A stretch of 10,272 nt of DNA from an uncultured Bacilli bacterium (lineage in GTDB: Bacteria > Bacillota_I > Bacilli_A > RF39 > UBA660), in contig CATOJL010000038.1 of assembly GCA_951800155.1 (NCBI GenBank), positions 1 to 10,272 of the forward strand, given 5' to 3'. The notes under the pieces are model-generated. The model saw only the letters and a program-made list of their open reading frames with translations. It searched no databases and was not told where the DNA came from. Position 1 is the stretch's first letter; each line of letters starts with the position of its first letter. The translations under genes and the position numbers were made by a program. This document shows positions 1 to 6,367 of this stretch, in pieces.

Positions 1-70
1 CAATCATTAAATTTAACAATACTCATATGTTCCATATACATCACTATAATATTATAGGCGAAATTACTTC

Positions 71-125
71 AAAAGAAAAGGTCCCGTTAGGGACGGATGA
101 CAAAATTTATTTTGTCATTTTTTTA
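71..125. terminator. Tandem hairpins, two-way transcription terminator
   Basis: Two inverted repeats lie side by side. GTCCC-GTTA-GGGAC is at 81-94 and ATGACAAAAT-TT-ATTTTGTCAT is at 97-118. Read on the plus strand, the second is followed by six T (119-124). Read on the minus strand, the first is followed by a CTTTTCTTTT tail (80-71). It therefore fits the end of the minus-strand dps unit and could also stop plus-strand transcription entering from the left. Confidence 0.7.
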
Positions 126-153
126 TTAGGCAAACAAGAAACTAAGTTTTCTG

Positions 154-597
154 TTATTTCTCCTTTGTGAACATTTGACTTCTAAATAATGTTTGTTCTA
201 AAAATAGCAATATTTCTAAAAGCAAGTGACTGGTATAAGGATCAAATTCATCAGAAAAATATTTAATTAAATCTTTGGTATATTCCTTTAAATAAGAAAA
301 ATCATTGATTAAAACTTCTAGCACTTGCTTTTTACTATAATCTCTAGACTGCATCGATTTAATTTGTGATATCTCTTCTATTTTAAGCAAATTTGTGATA
401 GGATATCCCCCTAACATTTTTATACGTTCTTCCATTTTCTTTAAAAAAGAGAGGAAAGTTGTATAGTAATCTTCTACTTGCTTTTTAATCTCCCAAGCAC
501 TATCTCCTTCGACATTAAACGATAAATTGAACAAGTTATTCATTTCTACTTTTATATTAGCAGTATATTCATTTAGTATTTCTATATTTTTATTCAT
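154..597 (-). CDS. dps: Dps-like ferritin-family protein with degenerate ferroxidase site
   Basis: This 147-residue protein, close to usual Dps length, has the layout of a Dps four-helix bundle. The helix with LFNLSFNVEG (22-31) aligns to the family's LHNYHWYVKG block, and the stretch E56-E57-R58 to G63-G64-Y65-P66 matches AERLLAIGGxP. Dps proteins normally form dodecamers that oxidise and store iron and may protect DNA. By manual alignment to Listeria Dps, most iron ligands are changed: H31 is S26, H43 is K38 and D58 is K53. D47 is conservatively E42, and E62 is kept as E57. Iron oxidation is therefore doubtful, and a structural or DNA-protective role is inference. The start is set by AGGAGG at 605-610, seven bases upstream. 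It is the last gene after xerD and the phosphohexomutase, 43 bases beyond the latter, with no clear promoter of its own. The fold assignment is fairly firm; the function is not. Confidence 0.8.
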   Translation of the reverse strand: MNKNIEILNEYTANIKVEMNNLFNLSFNVEGDSAWEIKKQVEDYYTTFLSFLKKMEERIKMLGGYPITNLLKIEEISQIKSMQSRDYSKKQVLEVLINDFSYLKEYTKDLIKYFSDEFDPYTSHLLLEILLFLEQTLFRSQMFTKEK

Positions 598-640
598 ATA
601 AAAACCTCCTATATCATTTTATGGGAGATTTTTAAAAATA

Positions 641-1990
641 TTATTGAAGAAGGGCTTCAAATTCCTCCTTTAAGGCTAGCATACGTTCTTCACTTCTTGC
701 TTCAAAACGAATCGTTAGATCTGGGCCTGTATTCGAAGCTCGAACAAGGGCGAAACCATCTAAGAATTCCACACGAACACCATCAATTGTATTGATTTTA
801 TAATCTTTTTCCATACAATAACGCTTTACCTTTTCGACCAATTCTAGTTTTTCTTCTTCCCGAACTCGTTTTTTTATTTCTTTTGTTGAAATAAATGTTT
901 CCAAATTATCTAAGAGCATACTAATCGATTTATCTGTATTAGTTACAATCTCTATCAAACGAAGTCCAGCATAGATTCCATCATCGAAAGCCGGAAAACG
1001 GTCATTAAACCAAATATGTCCTGAATATTCTCCTCCAAACATATAGTTATCTTCAATAATTTTTGCATTCATATAGGAGTTTCCTGTACGATACATGAGG
1101 GTATCATATCCCATTTTCTTTAAGTCCCATACTAAGGCATTGGAACATTTTACATCATAAATGGCTTTCTTGGGATGCATTTTATCCTTTAAATCACGAT
1201 AGAATATATCCATAATTAAATCTGCTGGAATTACTCGACCATTTTCGTCTACTAATCCTATACGATCAGCATCTCCATCAAAAGCAATTCCTAAATGACA
1301 ACCAAGTTCTTTTACTTTATTTGATAAGTCTGTTAAATTTTCAGGAACACTTGGATCTGGGTGGTGATTCGGAAAATTAGGATCACTTTCGCAATATAGA
1401 GGAAAGTAGTTTATTTTTAAGCGATCAAGTATATCTTTAATAATAATAGAAGCTGTCCCATTTCCACAATCCACAGCTACTTTTATTTTACGAAATCCTA
1501 AGTGTGTGGCATAGCACATTAAATTGATATAATCTTCTCGGCAATCCAAAGTATAGTAATTCCCTACCCCTTTTTTAAACTCTCCTTTTAATAAATAGTT
1601 TTTAAACTCTTGAATCTTTTTTCCATAGGCATTTCCAATTAAATCAAAAGAGATTTTAAAACCATTATATTCTTTGGGATTATGACTCGCTGTAATCATA
1701 ATGCCACACATATAGCTATGTTCTTTTTTAGCAAAATAATACATTGGTGTTGTAACAAGACCTAGCCCTACTACATCTGCTCCTGTTTCTAAGATTCCAT
1801 TTCGAATGTTTTCATAAAGAATAGGCGAAGAAGAACGATTGTCATACCCTACAATAACTTGTTTTTCCCCTTGTTCCTGTATAAAACTTCCAAATGCTTT
1901 TCCAAAAAGAGAAGCAAATTCTGGTGTTAAATCGGTACCATAAATTCCCCTGATATCATATTCACGAAATATTTTTTCATTGATTTGCAT
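641..1990 (-). CDS. Phosphomannomutase/phosphoglucomutase (alpha-D-phosphohexomutase)
   Basis: This 449-residue protein is a full-length member of the alpha-D-phosphohexomutase superfamily, closest in pattern to bacterial AlgC/ManB enzymes. These interconvert hexose 1- and 6-phosphates in the cytoplasm through a phosphoserine. The four active-site blocks are present in order. TASHNP carries the phosphoserine S102. DGDADR (238-243) holds metal ligands D238, D240 and D242. The sugar-selecting loop is GGEYSGH (319-325). The phosphate-binding loop is RASNTGP (417-423). The N-terminus FREYDIRGIYG is also typical. Whether glucose or mannose is preferred cannot be told from the sequence, so no symbol is given. 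The start at 1990 is set by AGGAGG at 1998-2003, seven bases upstream, which overlaps the stop codon of xerD. Translation of the two is probably coupled in one operon. Confidence 0.95.
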   Translation of the reverse strand: MQINEKIFREYDIRGIYGTDLTPEFASLFGKAFGSFIQEQGEKQVIVGYDNRSSSPILYENIRNGILETGADVVGLGLVTTPMYYFAKKEHSYMCGIMITASHNPKEYNGFKISFDLIGNAYGKKIQEFKNYLLKGEFKKGVGNYYTLDCREDYINLMCYATHLGFRKIKVAVDCGNGTASIIIKDILDRLKINYFPLYCESDPNFPNHHPDPSVPENLTDLSNKVKELGCHLGIAFDGDADRIGLVDENGRVIPADLIMDIFYRDLKDKMHPKKAIYDVKCSNALVWDLKKMGYDTLMYRTGNSYMNAKIIEDNYMFGGEYSGHIWFNDRFPAFDDGIYAGLRLIEIVTNTDKSISMLLDNLETFISTKEIKKRVREEEKLELVEKVKRYCMEKDYKINTIDGVRVEFLDGFALVRASNTGPDLTIRFEARSEERMLALKEEFEALLQ

Positions 1991-2001
1991 AGTTATTCCT
2001 C

Positions 2002-2880
2002 CTAAATTCCATGTGGATGAGATAATTTATAATCATCTTTCATCTCTTCATTTACAACATGTGTATAGATTTGTGTTGTTGAAAGACTTGCATGGCCTAA
2101 CAACTCTTGAATGCTTCTTAAATCTGCCCCATATTTGAGAAGGTGTGTTGCAAAAGAATGTCTTAGGGTATGGGGAGAAAAGTCCGTCTGTATTCCTCGC
2201 TCTATGGCTATATTTTTAAGAATTTTAAAAAATGCTTGTCTAGACATTGCTCCTCCTCGACAGTTTAAGAATAAATAATCATTTTTTTCCTTTTTTAAAA
2301 GAAGAGGACGATACGTTCCAACATAAATGGTGACTGCTAAAACAGCATAATCTCCTAGTGGAACAATTCTCTCCTTAGAACCCTTCCCCATGACTTTTAA
2401 AGTAGCTTCTTCTAAGTTGATATCATACATCTTTATTTGGAGTAGCTCACTAATGCGAAGACCTGATGAATAGAGTACTTCTAACATAGCTTTATTTCGA
2501 TAATCAAATTCATTCTTAAGGGGTAAATCTAAAAGACATGTCACTTCTTCTTCAGAAAGAACATGGGGAAGACTTTTTTTCATTTTAGGCTGTTCTAAAT
2601 AAAGTGTAGGATTTTCTTTCATCACTTCCTCACGTTCTAAATATTTGTAAAATTCTTTTAAAACGGTAATGTAGTGGCCTATTGTCCTTGTACTTTTTCC
2701 CTCTTTTTTTAAACTTTCAATAAAGGATATCATCTTTTGTTTGGAAGTAAAAATATTTCCCTCAATGAAATGATAAAAATGTTTTAAATTTGCTTCATAT
2801 GACAGAAGTGTATTTTTGCTATATTTTTTATCTATTTTCAAATAGTCTAGATAATCTTTCAATAAATCGATATTTTTCAT
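2002..2880 (-). CDS. xerD: Tyrosine recombinase XerC/XerD family, probably XerD
   Basis: This 292-residue integrase has the usual Xer length. The N-terminal SAM-like core-binding domain (about 1-90) begins DYLDYLKIDKKYSKNT. The catalytic domain (about 105-285) has every expected residue: R142 in SSGLRISELL, K166 in GKGSKER, H237 and R240 in HTLRHSFATH, H263 in LLGHASLSTT, and nucleophile Y272 in IYTH. Xer recombinases resolve chromosome dimers at dif. The short HPHGI tail resembles XerD more than XerC, but only one Xer gene is visible, so the D label is tentative. The start at 2880 has a modest AAGGG Shine-Dalgarno a few bases upstream and lies inside a possible 42-codon ORF in another frame. 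No neighbouring phage genes suggest a mobile integrase. The phosphohexomutase follows 11 bases after the stop. Confidence 0.92.
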   Translation of the reverse strand: MKNIDLLKDYLDYLKIDKKYSKNTLLSYEANLKHFYHFIEGNIFTSKQKMISFIESLKKEGKSTRTIGHYITVLKEFYKYLEREEVMKENPTLYLEQPKMKKSLPHVLSEEEVTCLLDLPLKNEFDYRNKAMLEVLYSSGLRISELLQIKMYDINLEEATLKVMGKGSKERIVPLGDYAVLAVTIYVGTYRPLLLKKEKNDYLFLNCRGGAMSRQAFFKILKNIAIERGIQTDFSPHTLRHSFATHLLKYGADLRSIQELLGHASLSTTQIYTHVVNEEMKDDYKLSHPHGI

Positions 2881-2956
2881 ATTTCCCTTCAGATACTAAG
2901 TCTTTTGATATTTCAATTCTTACCAATCGTTTGTTGAAGGCAAATTTACTTTCCAT
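2828..2956 (-). CDS. Possible 42-residue leader ORF overlapping the xerD start
   Basis: A short ORF of 42 codons starts at ATG 2956 and ends at TAA, overlapping the first 53 bases of xerD in another frame. It begins MESKFAFNKR and ends SRLFENR, is highly charged and matches no family I know. It directly follows a strong promoter. The predicted transcript start near 2975 is followed by an AGGAG site at 2967-2971, ten bases before the ATG. That placement makes sense only if something starts here, and xerD itself begins 76 bases further on with a weaker site. It may be a translated leader peptide coupled to xerD, or chance. Length and overlap argue for caution. Confidence 0.4.
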   Translation of the reverse strand: MESKFAFNKRLVRIEISKDLVSEGKYEKYRFIERLSRLFENR

Positions 2957-2981
2957 AAGTGGCACACTCCTATTCTTACTC

Positions 2982-3009
2982 ATTATAGCATACTTTTATT
3001 TATTTGTAA
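2982..3009 (-). promoter_or_regulatory. Sigma-A-type promoter for the xerD unit
   Basis: On the minus strand, -35 TTACAA (3009-3004) and -10 TATAAT (2987-2982) are separated by 16 bases. A TGC immediately before the -10 makes it an extended -10. It should drive the short leader ORF, xerD, the phosphohexomutase and the Dps-like gene. Confidence 0.75.
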
Positions 3010-3053
3010 CTTCTAATTGTTTTTACTAAAATAAAATTTGTAAATCTCTATAC

Positions 3054-3090
3054 AAAAAAGAGAACAATTCTATAGAAGCTTATTTCTCTT
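3054..3090 (-). terminator. Probable uvrC terminator
   Basis: On the minus strand an outer stem AAGAGAA/TTCTCTT (3090-3084 with 3064-3058) encloses a small inner TTCTATAGAA hairpin and runs into six T (3059-3054). The uvrC stop codon lies within the structure, just past the outer left arm. The stem is AT-rich, so termination may be partial. Confidence 0.55.
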
Positions 3091-4858
3091 TTTCTTTAGG
3101 ATCTTCCTGTAAATAATTATATAAATTGAGAGCAATTTTAGGAGGTAGTAGTTCTTCTAATTGTTGTAATGATAATTCTTTTAATTTATGAATCGTTTTA
3201 TATTTTTTTAAAAGAAGTTCTTTTCTTTTTTCTCCAATTCCCTCAATACCATCCAAAACACTTTCCAAAGAACCTTTACTACGAATTTGTTTATGATAAC
3301 TAATTGTAAAATGATGTACTTCATCTTGCATTCGTTCTAAATAATAGAATAAATTGCTTTTCTTATCAATTGGAATCTCTATTAATGGTTCAAAAGCAAG
3401 GAGGGCATCTGTAGAATGATGGTCATCTTTTTTTAGTCCTACCACCATAATTGGTAAATTTAGACTTTCAATAACACTTCTTACTACATGAATTTGCCCT
3501 ATTCCTCCATCAACAATAATTAAATCGGGCCTTTTTAAGTTGTCCCTTAAAACGCGAAAATATCTTCTATAAGTTGCCTCGCGCATTGTTCCATAGTCAT
3601 CATTTACATCATTTGTAATTTTAAATTTACGATATTCGTTTTTATTAGGAACGCCATTTTCAAAGACAACCATTCCAGATACATTAAAAGTTCCAAAAAG
3701 ATTTGAGTTATCAAAAAGTTCAATCCGATCTAATTTTTCTAAATGAAGAATATTTTTTAGAGCATCATTTGCCATCACTGTACGTTCTTCATTTCTTTGA
3801 ATCAATTCAAAATTGTTATCTAGAGCAATCTTTGCATTCTCGCAAGCCATTTCAATTAACGATTTTTTTATTCCTTTTTGAGGTGCAGACACATGGGTAG
3901 AAAAAAAGTTAGCCAGTAAAGATGCATCTACTAATGAAGGAACAAGAATTTCTTTAGGAAGCAAAAAATTTTTTTGATAAAAATGAGCAATGTATGACTC
4001 TAAATCTTCCTTTACATCTTCTACTAAAGGAAATATTTTCCCATGTCTTTCTAGAATTTTTCCCCCACGAATAAAGAAAACTTGTATAGATAAAAGCCCC
4101 TTGTAAGTATAAAATCCAAAAATGTCACGATCGATCGTATCTTTTATTTCTACTTTTTGTCTAGTTAAAGTCACTTCAATATAATCAAGAAGTTCTTTTA
4201 ATTCTTTTGCTCTTTCAAAATTTAGTTTTTCTGATGCCTCTTCCATCTCTCTTTGCATTTTATTTGTCAGAATATCATGATTTCCTTTTAAAAATTCTTT
4301 AATCTCTTCCTTCATAACATGTACTTTTTCTTTCGGTATTGTATAGGTACAATACCCTAAACATTCATGAATGTGATAATAAAGACATGGCTTTTTATTC
4401 ATTGTTTTACACTTTCGTAAAGGATACATTCGGTTGAGTAAATTAACTGTATTTCTGGCTGCTGTTACATTGGGAAATGGTCCATATAAATTTGTTTTAT
4501 TTTTTTTCTTATTTAAGTTTCTAACAATAGATAATCGAGGTATCCTATCATTCGTAAGTTCGATATAAGGATAACTTTTATCATCACGAAGTAAAATGTT
4601 GTATTTCGGATCATATTTTTTAATCAAATTAATCTCTAAAATGAGAGATTCTGTTTCTGAGGATACAACTACATATTCAAAATCAACAATTTCACTCACT
4701 AAACGTTTGGTTTTGCCAAATTTTTCTCCTCTAAAATAAGATGTTACCCTTTTCTTTAAATTTTTTGCTTTCCCTACATAAATAATAACCCCATCTTTGT
4801 TCTTCATCAAATAACATCCTGGTTTATCAGGAAGAAGTTTTAATTTTTCTTGTATCAT
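3080..4858 (-). CDS. uvrC: Excinuclease ABC subunit C (UvrC)
   Basis: This 592-residue protein has the full UvrC architecture. UvrC joins UvrB at damaged DNA and cuts on both sides of the lesion in nucleotide excision repair. The N-terminal GIY-YIG nuclease (about 10-90) shows GCY at 14-16, YVG at 27-29, R37 and E75. Four cysteines C150, C158, C166 and C170 form the conserved cluster region, reported in the family to bind iron-sulfur. The UVR motif that contacts UvrB is at about 198-235. The RNase H-like nuclease that makes the 5' cut includes ELFDNSN (D383), IIVDGG (D450) and QDEVHHF (511-517). Two helix-hairpin-helix motifs close the protein (about 533-585, GIEGIGEKRK). The start at 4858 has AAGGTG six bases upstream and its own promoter. 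There is no uvrA or uvrB nearby. Confidence 0.98.
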   Translation of the reverse strand: MIQEKLKLLPDKPGCYLMKNKDGVIIYVGKAKNLKKRVTSYFRGEKFGKTKRLVSEIVDFEYVVVSSETESLILEINLIKKYDPKYNILLRDDKSYPYIELTNDRIPRLSIVRNLNKKKNKTNLYGPFPNVTAARNTVNLLNRMYPLRKCKTMNKKPCLYYHIHECLGYCTYTIPKEKVHVMKEEIKEFLKGNHDILTNKMQREMEEASEKLNFERAKELKELLDYIEVTLTRQKVEIKDTIDRDIFGFYTYKGLLSIQVFFIRGGKILERHGKIFPLVEDVKEDLESYIAHFYQKNFLLPKEILVPSLVDASLLANFFSTHVSAPQKGIKKSLIEMACENAKIALDNNFELIQRNEERTVMANDALKNILHLEKLDRIELFDNSNLFGTFNVSGMVVFENGVPNKNEYRKFKITNDVNDDYGTMREATYRRYFRVLRDNLKRPDLIIVDGGIGQIHVVRSVIESLNLPIMVVGLKKDDHHSTDALLAFEPLIEIPIDKKSNLFYYLERMQDEVHHFTISYHKQIRSKGSLESVLDGIEGIGEKRKELLLKKYKTIHKLKELSLQQLEELLPPKIALNLYNYLQEDPKEKEK

Positions 4859-4874
4859 GTTTTCACCTTATCCT

Positions 4875-4903
4875 ATTATAACAAAAAAGAAGGATGATTT
4901 AAA
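4875..4903 (-). promoter_or_regulatory. Promoter of uvrC
   Basis: On the minus strand, -35 TTTAAA (4903-4898) and -10 TATAAT (4880-4875) have a 17-base spacer, with TGT just before the -10 giving an extended element. It sits in the 49-base gap between the 165-residue gene and uvrC. The -35 falls in the loop of a weak terminator-like hairpin for the upstream gene. Confidence 0.65.
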
Positions 4904-4909
4904 TTCCTT
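4883..4909 (-). terminator. Weak terminator-like hairpin after the 165-residue gene
   Basis: On the minus strand AAGGA (4909-4905) can pair with TCCTT (4894-4890), followed by C and six T (4889-4883). The stem is only five base pairs and its left arm overlaps the stop codon. Some read-through into uvrC is likely. Confidence 0.35.
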
Positions 4910-5405
4910 ACTTTTGCGTTTTCAAACTTATCATTTTTTCAAATGCATCTTCTTTATTTTCTGTTATTTTTTCACCATCTAATTCCGTAAAAAATTGTTG
5001 AAGGCCACTTCCCCCTAAAGTAATTGTTAAAGCGTTGGAACGTAGATTTTGACTATAGACTAAATCTTTTATAAAATGGACATACAAAATTCCTGCCTTC
5101 TCATCAATAAAAAATTGATTGATTCCTTCTTCTAATGGATTTAAAGAATAACTACATCCTCCTTGCATGTTCTCTTTCAAATGGTGAAAAACGGAATATA
5201 AATGTTGATTTTCTTTAAAAGCATAGGAAATAACACGAAAATGATCACGGGGATCATCCAATTCCCCATCTGAAGCTACAAAAGTAAAAGTATTTCTTCC
5301 GTCTTCTAAATTAGACATAACTTTTATAAATTGCTTGTAATCTTTTCGATAAATGACAAAACCGGGCTTTAAATATTTATCTTCATAAACAACATCATAC
5401 TGCAT
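4908..5405 (-). CDS. Hypothetical protein, 165 residues, family not recognised
   Basis: I do not recognise this protein. It has no membrane segment or signal peptide and looks like a soluble cytoplasmic protein rich in beta-type stretches such as FVIYRKDYKQFIKVM and KAGILYVHFI. It has an acidic, charged tail (about 141-165, ELDGEKITENKEDAFEK). Notable spots are DGELDDPRDHFR (46-57) and a glycine-rich TLGGSGL (129-135). A single cysteine, C84, argues against a metal cluster. The start at 5405 is preceded by AAGGA about nine bases away and by a promoter facing leftward. It lies between the IMPACT-family gene, transcribed away from it, and uvrC, which has its own promoter, so context gives no function. 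It reads as a real gene from its length, promoter and spacing. Confidence 0.75.
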   Translation of the reverse strand: MQYDVVYEDKYLKPGFVIYRKDYKQFIKVMSNLEDGRNTFTFVASDGELDDPRDHFRVISYAFKENQHLYSVFHHLKENMQGGCSYSLNPLEEGINQFFIDEKAGILYVHFIKDLVYSQNLRSNALTITLGGSGLQQFFTELDGEKITENKEDAFEKMISLKTQK

Positions 5406-5428
5406 AACTGCACTTCCTTACTATACCC

Positions 5429-5457
5429 AGTATACAAACTATTTTACAAAAAGTAAA
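5429..5457 (-). promoter_or_regulatory. Promoter of the 165-residue gene
   Basis: On the minus strand, -35 TTTACT (5457-5452) and -10 TATACT (5434-5429) have a 17-base spacer. It overlaps the opposing promoter of the IMPACT-family gene, so the two RNA polymerase sites occupy the same DNA. Confidence 0.55.
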
Positions 5458-5471
5458 GAGTTTGATATGAT
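5443..5471 (+). promoter_or_regulatory. Promoter of the IMPACT/YigZ gene
   Basis: -35 TTTACA (5443-5448) and -10 TATGAT (5466-5471) have an ideal 17-base spacer. The -10 ends only 15 bases before the ATG at 5487, so the leader would be very short, about eight bases, leaving room only for a GGTGATTGG-type ribosome binding site. Confidence 0.6.
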
Positions 5472-5486
5472 AAAACTGGTGATTGG

Positions 5487-6050
5487 ATGAAAACGTTGAC
5501 AAAAGAGCATGTTGAAATTTTAGAAATTAAAAAATCCAAATTTATTTCTGTCATGAAACGTGTGGATACAGAGGAGGAAGCCAAGGCAAGTATTGAAGAA
5601 TGTAAAAGAATCTATCCAATGGCAAAACATTATGTCTATGCCTATATCATTGATTCCATAAAACGATGCTCTGATGATAAGGAACCAAGTAAAACAGCTG
5701 GTCCTCCCATCTTACAAGTATTAGAAAAAAAGGAAATGAACCATGTTATTTGTATTGTAATTCGTTATTTTGGAGGAATTTTATTAGGAGCTCCTGGACT
5801 TGTTCGAGCTTATACCAAAAGTGTATGTAACAATTTAGATTGTGCAACAATTACTCCTTTGCTTATTTATCAAAAAGTTAAATGTTCTTTTTCTTACGAT
5901 CATGTTGGAAAAATAAATTCTCTCCTCAAAGAAAGAACTATCCTTGATAAACAATTTTTAGATAAAGTTTATTATACAGTCCTTTTAGAGCAAGAGGACC
6001 TCCTAATAAAGGAGCTACAAAAATATAGTTCGATCGAAAAAAGTACTTAA
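5487..6050 (+). CDS. yigZ: IMPACT family protein (YigZ/YvyE)
   Basis: This 187-residue protein belongs to the conserved IMPACT (UPF0029) family, which shares a fold with the C-terminus of eukaryotic IMPACT, a Gcn2 regulator. The bacterial role is not settled, though translation-related functions have been proposed. Family blocks are clear in the N-terminal domain: KSKFI (16-20), AKHYVYAY (46-53), SDDKEPSKTAGPPIL (62-76) and IRYFGGILLGAPGLVRAYT (92-110). The C-terminal part (about 128-183) is the smaller DUF1949-like ferredoxin-type domain. It is slightly shorter than the roughly 200-210 residues usual for the family but looks complete. The start has a modest GGTGA site close upstream. It is transcribed against the surrounding minus-strand genes and its TAA overlaps the stop of the convergent gene. 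Confidence 0.92.
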   Translation: MKTLTKEHVEILEIKKSKFISVMKRVDTEEEAKASIEECKRIYPMAKHYVYAYIIDSIKRCSDDKEPSKTAGPPILQVLEKKEMNHVICIVIRYFGGILLGAPGLVRAYTKSVCNNLDCATITPLLIYQKVKCSFSYDHVGKINSLLKERTILDKQFLDKVYYTVLLEQEDLLIKELQKYSSIEKST

Positions 6051-6065
6051 CGTACTCTTTTTTTT
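6035..6065. terminator. Two-way terminator between convergent genes
   Basis: AGTAC (6042-6046 region) pairs with GTACT (6052-6056) around a TTAAC loop. A-rich and T-rich flanks extend the stem and give U-tracts on both strands: eight T at 6058-6065 on the plus strand and six T on the minus strand at 6042-6037. The stop codons of both the IMPACT-family gene and the 106-residue gene lie in the loop. Confidence 0.75.
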
Positions 6066-6367
6066 ATTGCTTGCGTCTGTAAAAATAAGGAATACAACTT
6101 CGCTTTTGTTGGATGAAGTAAAGAACCGAGGGGCAAAAATACTTCTAAATAGAGTTTGTGCTGCTTAGGGAGAAATTTTAATACCCGTAGAAGTTCCCTG
6201 TCTTCCATCTGTTGTCCCACTTCTAAAAGAAGGATATACATTTCCTCTGCATCCACTTGTTTACTCTTTTGCATAAAGAACTCTAAATCTTCTTCTTTTA
6301 CGTTTGAAGAAGAAAGAAATACTTTTCTAAGAAAAGGAACAATTTCTCTTTCTTTTAAATGATTCAT
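6047..6367 (-). CDS. Hypothetical 106-residue helical protein coupled to miaB
   Basis: The reading frame is open to an ATG at 6391, but the start is better placed at 6367. There GGAG lies seven bases upstream and the ATG overlaps the TGA stop of miaB as ATGA, the classic translational coupling junction. That gives 106 residues beginning MNHLKEREIV. I do not recognise the family. The protein appears soluble and mostly helical, with amphipathic stretches such as EEDLEFFMQKSKQVDAEEMY and a basic tail (IKKRVR). It has no cysteine and no membrane segment. In Bacillus, miaB is followed by ricA (ymcA), but this sequence does not look like RicA to my eye. A role near tRNA modification is only suggested by position. 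The stop overlaps the convergent IMPACT-family gene's stop. Confidence 0.75.
   Translation of the reverse strand: MNHLKEREIVPFLRKVFLSSSNVKEEDLEFFMQKSKQVDAEEMYILLLEVGQQMEDRELLRVLKFLPKQHKLYLEVFLPLGSLLHPTKAKLYSLFLQTQAIKKRVR

Noticed and set aside
1..26. Minus-strand ATG at 26 (also 35 and 41, in frame) opening a frame that reads MSIVKFND to the window edge, like the start of an ABC transporter ATPase.
   Set aside because: Only about eight codons are visible, there is no good ribosome binding site, and strong sites are the rule elsewhere in this window. A gene to the left is possible but not supportable.
81..125. Possible T-box leader fragment suggested by the GTCCC-GTTA-GGGAC hairpin.
   Set aside because: No T-box conserved sequence or specifier stems are present. 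The tandem hairpins with T-runs are explained as a terminator.
2002..2880. Mobile-element or phage integrase instead of a housekeeping Xer protein.
   Set aside because: Length and motif spacing match XerC/XerD. No phage genes, direct repeats or attachment sites flank it, and it sits in a tight operon with a metabolic enzyme.
2790..3029. Plus-strand ORF of 79 residues across the xerD promoter region.
   Set aside because: It overlaps xerD and the leader, has no ribosome binding site and a low-complexity hydrophobic translation. It is a shadow frame.
3703..3900. Plus-strand ORF of 65 residues inside uvrC.
   Set aside because: Antisense to a clearly conserved uvrC region, with no ribosome binding site or promoter.
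6156..6362. Plus-strand ORF of 68 residues antisense to the 106-residue gene.
   Set aside because: Serine-rich composition typical of an antisense shadow, and no start signals. The minus-strand gene has coupling and start evidence.
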